Made by a program: the position numbers and the translations under genes. A stretch of DNA of 64,000 nucleotides from Arbacia lixula (lineage: Eukaryota > Echinodermata > Echinoidea > Arbacioida > Arbaciidae), in the NCBI GenBank assembly GCA_963669155.1, contig OZ022581.1, positions 14,593,835 through 14,657,834 of the forward strand, read 5' to 3'. A model generated the notes under the pieces. It was not told the origin of the DNA and made no database searches. It saw only the letters and a program-made list of their open reading frames with translations. This document shows, in pieces, positions 57,803 through 64,000 of the stretch. Position 1 is the first letter of the stretch; the number at the start of each line of letters is the position of its first letter.

Positions 57803-58444
57803 TTATGTTTTCGGTAAATAAGCAATTTGTGTCTCACCGGGGAATATATTCGTTCTCAAACGATAATTACTGGGTGTATCCGCTTTCAAATCAATGAATA
57901 AATATCCCCATCTTTCTTTCGTAGCATCTTCGTACGCTTCTTGAAAAAAACGTGTTTTACCGGGATACATCTGTTTACCGAGACACGTAATTTGCGATTT
58001 ATCTCTATTATTCTTAAACAAACAATAATACTGAGTATTCAGCGAAATGGTCCTCGCTTCTTTCCCCTTGTGAAAGAGATTTTGCGTGATATATATCACG
58101 CTAACATTGCGGTGATGACACCCTTTGGTAAAGAGAGCAGACACCTTTTTATCGTCACCCGCTACATCCATCAAATCGTCAAATATAAACAGAGTTGGAC
58201 GTTCGCTGCTTGTCAACTCATTGAAATCTGTAGGAAGATTTTCATGAAATTCTATATTAGGGATAGATTTACCCATTTCGACGTAAGAGGGTTGGTATTC
58301 ACCATAAAACCATATAATCTTGTGAGGTGGCTTATCAACCATGAAAGAGACATTTTTTAATAGTTTTTTGACAAATTCAGTCTTTCCGACAAAACTAGGT
58401 CCTACGACCATACATGTAAAACTATGTTTCAAGCGAACGTCCAT
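57803..58444 (-). CDS. Polinton packaging ATPase (FtsK/A32-like)
   Basis: 213 residues. Walker A is GPSFVGKT at 15-22; Walker B is TLFIFDDLMD at 84-93, followed by a conserved block LFTKGCHHRNVSVIYITQNLF (split here as ~104-124) with the QN sensor. This is the genome-packaging ATPase related to poxvirus A32 and FtsK/HerA, which pumps DNA into capsids. The core residues are intact. It is third in the minus-strand block, 38 bp ahead of the 113-residue gene. Confidence 0.92.
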   Translation of the reverse strand: MDVRLKHSFTCMVVGPSFVGKTEFVKKLLKNVSFMVDKPPHKIIWFYGEYQPSYVEMGKSIPNIEFHENLPTDFNELTSSERPTLFIFDDLMDVAGDDKKVSALFTKGCHHRNVSVIYITQNLFHKGKEARTISLNTQYYCLFKNNRDKSQITCLGKQMYPGKTRFFQEAYEDATKERWGYLFIDLKADTPSNYRLRTNIFPGETQIAYLPKT

Positions 58445-58517
58445 TAAGACAAATTATTCAGAGTCAAAATGTAAACGAAGTAAAAGTGAACGTGATGTCA
58501 TACATAACATACATAAA

Positions 58518-58560
58518 GATAGTGGTGGTGGTGGTGGTGGTGGTGGTGGCGGTGATGATG
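58518..58560. repeat. (GGT)n microsatellite between Polinton genes
   Basis: About ten GGT units in the spacer between ATPase and small membrane protein genes. Confidence 0.9.
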
Positions 58561-58726
58561 CAACAACGATCAAACGTACACAATCCAGACAGACTTTCTA
58601 ATGCCTACCAATAGTGCCATCGTAAGTAAGATAGTAATATAGAATGCGTATAAAACGCATACGAGTTAAACATGTACAAATAAAACGATCTACGACCGCC
58701 TAGATTATTCTACACGACATCTTCCT

Positions 58727-58957
58727 TCAACCTTCAGGATAAGAACTGTAACCCTCGCTTTCGAAAGAAGCGTTTAAATACAAAAGATCCTCAAAATCAT
58801 GGTTCAAAAAACTTATCAGAACTTCAGCGTCTATGTAAAGACCAAAGAACAAAGCACACGCGAACGCGATTAACAAAACAATTTTCCATAAAATTAGAGT
58901 ATTAACGTTATACTTTTTGGACAAAGCGTTAAGACGCATCATAGTTTCACGAGCCAT
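58727..58957 (-). CDS. Small single-pass membrane protein of the Polinton
   Basis: 76 residues. A short basic N-terminus (MARETMMRLNALSKKYNVNT) is followed by one hydrophobic span at ~21-42 (LILWKIVLLIAFACALFFGL) and an acidic tail. It lies 88 bp downstream of the polymerase gene on the same strand. I do not recognise the family. Topology suggests a membrane or virion-surface role, but nothing proves it. Its intact frame and position within the block support a real gene. Confidence 0.55.
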   Translation of the reverse strand: MARETMMRLNALSKKYNVNTLILWKIVLLIAFACALFFGLYIDAEVLISFLNHDFEDLLYLNASFESEGYSSYPEG

Positions 58958-59045
58958 CGTGGTCTATTTGAAGTATCAAATTACTAGACCCTTTCCGTAT
59001 TGGAGATACGGTGTAAATGAAGTTGTACGATGATATTATACGAAT

Positions 59046-62000
59046 TTATACACTGGGGATATCTTCGTGACCATAAGGTAGAGTTTGACCGTCTTCAAGT
59101 CGGACCCTTTTCGTGAACACTACTCTGTAATCTTTTTTCGAGGATACCGTGTGCAGGTTCTTTGTTTCGACATCGCGGACAATTTTGGATTCTCTTATTG
59201 TCCGCTTTGTCCCCGGTTCACCCTGTACCAGCTCCTTCAACGTATCGTGGTTGATAACGAGAGAAGACTGTACATTGAGAGTAAACCCTCTCACTTTGCA
59301 CACGGTTCCACCCTTGTTGGTTTTATAACTGTAGTTTTTTGGCCCACCGCAAACCCATGACTGTATGTATTCGCTACCCGTACCATCTATCTCGTCGGTA
59401 AGCTCGCCTAGAAAATCTCCTGTGACAGGATCCAAATGCTCGGTGGAAGGGTCCGTCCTGAAAACGATCGAATCGGTGTCGCAGTATAAAACTCTTTCTC
59501 CTAAAGTTTCCAACACTGAATAAAGCTTCAGACGCGCCAGGGCGGTTGTAAAGCTAGCGATGATAATGTTGGTGTTGATGTTTTGATCAACGAAACCTTC
59601 GGCATTGCGATAGTGTAACTCTATCATGCGTTCGTTGTGGATGAAGAGATTTGACACTTCGACGCTATCATCTCTAAAGTAGTTTAAAAATTCAGCGGGG
59701 GTCTTCACAAAAGTGGTCTTACGGAGATTTTCCCGCTCTGCAAATTTCCCCCACAGAACATTTATGATACCTTTAGAAATGGCACGCAAACCAGGATTTT
59801 TCTCGATCTTTTTCGGGTCGAGCTTGACACCTTCATGTTGCAGGTATGTGTCAATGTATTTCAAGCGGTCTTCGTCCGTTTGGACGTGGGAAGGGTAACC
59901 CGACGATTCTTGCTTTATCTTCATGAATGCATCGATGTATTCAGAAAAAAGGCCTCCCTTTCCAGTTTGGGGATCGTATTGCGTGTAATTGTCGAAATGC
60001 CAGACCTCGGTCATCTCTAAATCGTAATAACCCATCGCTACGGCTTTTTTGAGCTCTTCCGAAACCCAGACACATTCCAAACGACGTTCATTGTCTTCAT
60101 GATCGCAAGGGCCTTGATTCATTTCGAGCGCGCACTTTCCACACAGTGGAAAAGTGAGCTTACCGCCCGATCTGAACGGTAGAACGGGGTGAAAGAGGTG
60201 TCTGGGGGGTGTGATACTACATTTTACGAGACCGAAAATGCGCTCGAGCGATGGAAAATTAGATACTATGACGCGTGGATGTCCTAACGGGTACTTACTA
60301 AACTTATTGATGTAAGGGTACAAGGACGTGAAATCTAGATACCGGATCTTTTCACCTTCCCTTACATCGTAATATAGACAGTACCCGTCAGTCCTACCAC
60401 CGAAAAACGAATCCCGGGGGTTTAGAGGATCCTTAAACTTATCTTTCAAATGCTTGATATGGTCGTATACTTCGGGCATCTTTCGTATTTGTCCCCACTC
60501 GTGCCCCCATACGTAGTGAACGATGTAACCAGCATCCTCGAGCAGGTGAATTTGATGCATAGTGTCATTGTACAGGGCCCCCATTTTCTTCCCTAACTTT
60601 TTGTTGACGGTATGTGGTTCGAAACAATCTGCGCAGCCGTGGTAGTAGCAACCATGAAAGAGCCATACGTGTTGTTGACCATCTTTTATCCCAAACCCAT
60701 CTACGTATCGACCGTGCACCTTCCTTTCACCCCCATTGTAAGCGTGGTGAATATGTATGCCCGAAATCATGCTTTCATGATGTAGCCATTCACCACCCCT
60801 AATAGATTGATGTTTCCCCTGTCGATAACCATCTTGAGGTATGAGCGCGATGGTTCGTGGTTTCAGATAATTTGCTCGGAAAAGAAGATTGCACGCGCTA
60901 GGTAGAGTGATGCTGGTAAGAAATGGGTCGATTCCATGGGGGTTGTGTTGGGTAGCGCTCACGCTTTTGAAATGCGCTCTAAAAAGCTTGCAGCTTTGAT
61001 GCAAAATGTGTACGTCGCTTTCGCAGTACTCTTTTATTTCTAGGGCCATATCGAATACGTAGTTTTCAGCCGTCAGCCGATCGTGCCACGCATGAAAGTC
61101 TTTCTGAGCTTGCGCCATCATAGCGTCAACACCGTACCAATGTTTGTCGGGAAGCTTCCCACGATAACCCGCGTTTTGAGGGGTGTTGAAAAAATGGGGA
61201 AAGTACCCCTTCTTGAGCTCCTTTAGGCCAAATGTTTTGGGGAGTTTTCCTAAACCCATTTGAAAAAAGTTCAAGGAATCCTTCACTTCGATTTTGGGGT
61301 CGGCCGTTTTGAGGCTCATGATTTTTGCACCATTCATGATGACGTGAGGGGTGACGCCTACAGAAATCAGGTGGTTCAACAGAAAATAGGAGTCGTACGC
61401 CTTGCTATTGTGGGCAATAGCTATGGTATTGTGATTTTGAAGGGAAAAGAGCCACGTTGCAAACTCTTCTAGGGTGTTTTGTCCTTGGAACGTGATTTTT
61501 CGTTCATCGGGAGGCCCGCAACGTTCACAGTTTGACCGAACCATTTCGGCATCCATACATTGCGTACATTCCCAAGAAGCGTGCACGTAATTTGGAACGT
61601 GCGTGCCCGTCTCTTGAGTGCATTCAAAATCGAAAAAAATGTACTTTTTCGTAGCTTGTTTGGTGGGCTTCTGGGGTTGGATGTGTTGACGCTGCGATAG
61701 TTTAGGTTTGCCCTGCGCGCGCATTTTTTCTTCTCGATAATATGCGCTCTCCTTGGTCACCTTCATGTAACACTGATGCCACCTACCGTCAACAAATTTT
61801 TTACACACCTTGCAAAATCTGTCTGAGCATTTATGATTGGCGATATCTCCCCCAACTACATCTTTGTCAAATATCCGTTCGCATTGTTTGCATTTGTACC
61901 TGCGTTGGCACGCCGTTTGCCCTTCAAAGACCGTTACTGCGTGTGCTTGGAAACACCGTTCACTCAAAAAAACCATTTGACATTTCGAACATACGATCGA

Positions 62001-63599
62001 ATTTTCAGGTTTGTCACGAAACGTATCGCGATCGCAGTCTATCGACTGGCAGTCGATACACATACGACAACAATCGTGATAACGTGGATCGCGGTAGGCT
62101 TCGTGACATTCCCCACACACATATTTAGCACATAGGAATGCTTCGGGATTGATAATCACATTGTAGTGACCGTTAACCAGATATAAATACAATGTCTTCT
62201 TGGCGGGTGGACCCGCGTATATAATAGAATCGACTCTTCTACCTTGGTAGATTACCAATCTGTACTCGGGGAGTAAGGATTTTTCAAATGTTACGTACTG
62301 CGAACTATCTACAATCCCTTCTTCTACACCCGCTTTCGCGTACACATTTCGCGCTTCCTCTAGAAATGCCGCTGTCGGTGGTCTATGTTTGTGACAGGTC
62401 CACTTTCTGTATTTGCTGTCATTGTTGGCGTGATATCTAGCAATGACAACCGCTTTCCCGAAACAAAGATTGTCTTGGGCAGGCGGTAACGTCACTACTG
62501 ATTTTTTCTTCAGCGCCGCGAGACCCGCGGGGATCCCGTCATATTTCCGCGCGCGACCACCGGCAGGGTTGATGACATGGTGGAAACGTACCGTGAAACC
62601 CGGGTGTAGAAAAAAATCCTGATTACTATTCAGAACTCTTTCGATTCTATCTAGGATGGCACTTACATCAAAATCCCTCACGAGTGCCCAGGGAAAGGCG
62701 ATTGGTACGTTTAACTGCTCCGAGACGAGTACTAACCTAACGTAATCGCGATCCGACGTGTCGTTTAGAACGACCGATCTTAACTCATCAAAAGCAGATT
62801 CGAGATACTTCAAAATTTCCGTGATGCTGGTAGCACGTGTCAAATCACTTTTAAAATCAAACCAAGTTTCCCTCACCCCGAATCTCTTGGAAATACGTTG
62901 ATCGATATAGGTCCAGCGAGGAGTACTTTGAGGTGTATTTTCAAACAAATCTCCAAGACCGTCATCATCCGAATTATCGGATTGAACGGGATCTACATTG
63001 TTCAATTTTGTTTTTCGCTTCCCCCCTGATTTCTCAACTTGACTGGTCGTTGACCTCTCATTTTCTCCCGATATAGCTCGCACATATCCGTCACTGCTCG
63101 CTGGATCTACGTTATTACGTTTTGTTTTACGTTTCCCGCCTTTTGACCCATCCCGACTTTCTCTTTCAACCTCCCCTCCCAGTTTACCATTGTCAGGATT
63201 CATTTTCACTTTTTTCGCATGACTGGACCCAGTCGTTAAAACGTCCGATTTTCTTTTACCCCCTCCCTGTACAACCATCTCCTCATCGGAGGAAACACCA
63301 TTCCTACTCCCTGGTCGCTCGTGAGGATTACACTGTCTGTCTTGACTGTATACAACAACAACACCACCACTATCATCACCGTAAACACCAGAGACATCAC
63401 GTTCACTTACCCCTGCGTTAACATGTGGACTCTTGGATGTGCTGGGACGATTCACAAAGTCGCGGATCCCCGTCACAGCCTTTTCGACCGCTGCCTGGAG
63501 TTGCGACGATGATAAGTCAAAGGTGCTGGACACTAAACCACGCAATTTATCTCGAAACGTAGAGGATCTTTGCGAGGGTGGAGGAGGCTGCCGTGCCAT
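59046..63599 (-). CDS. Polinton protein-primed DNA polymerase B
   Basis: 1,517 residues in one open frame. The disordered basic N-terminus (1-225) has two copies of GGKRKTK.NNVDP (154-166, 192-204) that look like nuclear localisation signals. A Cys/His-rich zinc cluster occupies ~490-611. Exonuclease motifs: DFE at 657-659, NSKAYD at 731-736, YCESD at 858-862. A region at 935-1040 has FHGCYYHGCADC and resembles a Vsr-type endonuclease insertion. Polymerase motifs: A, YLDFTSLYP with D1089; B, KGIINVLWGKFA from K1276; C, YCDTDS with D1374 and D1376; then KNYSYK at 1421-1426. It copies the element from protein-primed termini. All catalytic acidic residues are present, implying potential activity. 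It is longer than typical because of the N-terminal extension. Confidence 0.95.
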   Translation of the reverse strand: MARQPPPPSQRSSTFRDKLRGLVSSTFDLSSSQLQAAVEKAVTGIRDFVNRPSTSKSPHVNAGVSERDVSGVYGDDSGGVVVVYSQDRQCNPHERPGSRNGVSSDEEMVVQGGGKRKSDVLTTGSSHAKKVKMNPDNGKLGGEVERESRDGSKGGKRKTKRNNVDPASSDGYVRAISGENERSTTSQVEKSGGKRKTKLNNVDPVQSDNSDDDGLGDLFENTPQSTPRWTYIDQRISKRFGVRETWFDFKSDLTRATSITEILKYLESAFDELRSVVLNDTSDRDYVRLVLVSEQLNVPIAFPWALVRDFDVSAILDRIERVLNSNQDFFLHPGFTVRFHHVINPAGGRARKYDGIPAGLAALKKKSVVTLPPAQDNLCFGKAVVIARYHANNDSKYRKWTCHKHRPPTAAFLEEARNVYAKAGVEEGIVDSSQYVTFEKSLLPEYRLVIYQGRRVDSIIYAGPPAKKTLYLYLVNGHYNVIINPEAFLCAKYVCGECHEAYRDPRYHDCCRMCIDCQSIDCDRDTFRDKPENSIVCSKCQMVFLSERCFQAHAVTVFEGQTACQRRYKCKQCERIFDKDVVGGDIANHKCSDRFCKVCKKFVDGRWHQCYMKVTKESAYYREEKMRAQGKPKLSQRQHIQPQKPTKQATKKYIFFDFECTQETGTHVPNYVHASWECTQCMDAEMVRSNCERCGPPDERKITFQGQNTLEEFATWLFSLQNHNTIAIAHNSKAYDSYFLLNHLISVGVTPHVIMNGAKIMSLKTADPKIEVKDSLNFFQMGLGKLPKTFGLKELKKGYFPHFFNTPQNAGYRGKLPDKHWYGVDAMMAQAQKDFHAWHDRLTAENYVFDMALEIKEYCESDVHILHQSCKLFRAHFKSVSATQHNPHGIDPFLTSITLPSACNLLFRANYLKPRTIALIPQDGYRQGKHQSIRGGEWLHHESMISGIHIHHAYNGGERKVHGRYVDGFGIKDGQQHVWLFHGCYYHGCADCFEPHTVNKKLGKKMGALYNDTMHQIHLLEDAGYIVHYVWGHEWGQIRKMPEVYDHIKHLKDKFKDPLNPRDSFFGGRTDGYCLYYDVREGEKIRYLDFTSLYPYINKFSKYPLGHPRVIVSNFPSLERIFGLVKCSITPPRHLFHPVLPFRSGGKLTFPLCGKCALEMNQGPCDHEDNERRLECVWVSEELKKAVAMGYYDLEMTEVWHFDNYTQYDPQTGKGGLFSEYIDAFMKIKQESSGYPSHVQTDEDRLKYIDTYLQHEGVKLDPKKIEKNPGLRAISKGIINVLWGKFAERENLRKTTFVKTPAEFLNYFRDDSVEVSNLFIHNERMIELHYRNAEGFVDQNINTNIIIASFTTALARLKLYSVLETLGERVLYCDTDSIVFRTDPSTEHLDPVTGDFLGELTDEIDGTGSEYIQSWVCGGPKNYSYKTNKGGTVCKVRGFTLNVQSSLVINHDTLKELVQGEPGTKRTIRESKIVRDVETKNLHTVSSKKDYRVVFTKRVRLEDGQTLPYGHEDIPSV

Positions 63600-63693
63600 G
63601 ATGGCAAAGAAACCTCTCCCTACTAAACGGTACGGTTACAGTCTTGGAGGCGGAAGAAATAGAATGCGACTACTTCGTTCCAAAGTCAGATAG
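63598..63693 (+). other. Micro-ORF divergent from the polymerase gene
   Basis: 31 codons starting MMAKKPLPTKRYGYSLGGGR, very basic. Its ATG overlaps the polymerase ATG on the opposite strand (CATGATG). A related but broken end (GRNRL, stop) recurs at ~63,940. It may be a small basic peptide or chance. Confidence 0.25.
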
Positions 63694-64000
63694 CAAGTGA
63701 GCTTTAGTCGTCATTCTCCGCTACGCGTCAACTCATGTACACCGCGCAACATGAGGCGATTACATAATACTGTCCGGATGAGGATGAGAGCTTGGATGAT
63801 TGATGATGCGATCGATAGAGATGGAGCTGGGGATGGTGGTGTTTGTCGGACATGCTCGGACGTGATAATGAGAATGGAATGTAGCGGATCGTGTGAAAGA
63901 GATTGGCAAAACAAGAAAGATAATAGTGAAATGGATCGTGGAAGAAATAGACTATGACCGTTTCGTTCCGAATTCGGATGGCACTTGTGTCAGTCGTCAT
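63653..64000. repeat. Diverged direct repeat at the right edge (period ~288 bp)
   Basis: GAAGAAATAGAATGCGACTA...TAGTCGTCAT at 63,653-63,714 recurs as GAAGAAATAGACTATGACCG...CAGTCGTCAT at 63,941-64,000. It may be subterminal repeats of the Polinton; the second unit is cut by the window end. Confidence 0.65.

Larger units (their letters stand above)
48928..64000. mobile_element. Polinton/Maverick (adintovirus-like) element, right end outside the window
   Basis: It carries the complete diagnostic set: protein-primed DNA polymerase B, retroviral-type integrase, FtsK/A32-like packaging ATPase, adenain-like protease, double-jelly-roll major capsid protein and penton-like minor capsid protein, all with open frames. 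The left end begins 5'-AG, as Polintons do, exactly where similarity to the flank of P450 copy 1 ends. Genes form two converging blocks that meet at ~55-56.5 kb. No inverted copy of the left terminus is seen up to 64,000, so the right terminal repeat and target duplication must lie further right. Total length therefore exceeds 15 kb, within the usual 15-20 kb or more. Confidence 0.93.

Noticed and set aside
48928-64000. Retrovirus or LTR retrotransposon because of the integrase
   Set aside because: No reverse transcriptase, gag or LTRs. The integrase occurs with polymerase B, capsid and protease genes of a Polinton.

Overview
This is a 64 kb eukaryotic window. It has spliced genes with GT-AG introns, many microsatellites, MITEs and LINE fragments, and one run of exactly 200 N (38,801-39,000). 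A multi-SRCR membrane protein, CYP3-clan P450s and a largely intact Polinton point to an invertebrate deuterostome. An echinoderm such as a sea urchin is the best guess from gene content; I have no decisive marker.

Layout. (1) 0.85-4.63 kb, minus strand: the 3' part of an SRCR-domain transmembrane protein. Its two SRCR exons sit between ~736-bp inverted repeats. (2) 5.7-17.6 kb: no clear gene. It holds palindrome arrays, TTAA MITEs, LINE 3' ends and simple repeats. (3) 17.63-28.98 kb, minus: a complete 14-exon CYP3-like P450 (527 codons plus stop), reconstructed exon by exon. (4) 29.1-33.2 kb: a LINE RT fragment split by a 1.9-kb foldback element whose arms are minisatellites. (5) 34.1-37.7 kb, plus: RPL14, whose 3' exon or exons are missing before the gap. 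(6) 39.07-48.56 kb, minus: a second copy of the P450 with 13 exons; its last exon is lost at the gap. The copies are nearly identical in exons and introns but differ by several transposon insertions, so they are either a recent tandem duplication or two unmerged haplotypes. (7) 48,928 to beyond 64,000: a Polinton/Maverick (adintovirus-like) element, cut off by the window end.

The Polinton is laid out as two converging gene blocks. The plus-strand block is an all-helical protein, a candidate Bcl-2-like ORF, chromodomain integrase, penton-like minor capsid protein, basic core-like protein, double-jelly-roll major capsid protein and adenain-like protease. The minus-strand block is protein-primed DNA polymerase B, a small membrane protein, packaging ATPase and two conserved small proteins. 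All core genes are open, so the element looks young. Its left end lies ~243 bp upstream of the TATA box of P450 copy 2, and P450 copy 1 carries the matching unoccupied target.

Exon coordinates are read by eye from splice consensus and reading-frame phase. Family calls rest on recognised motifs; no database search was run.
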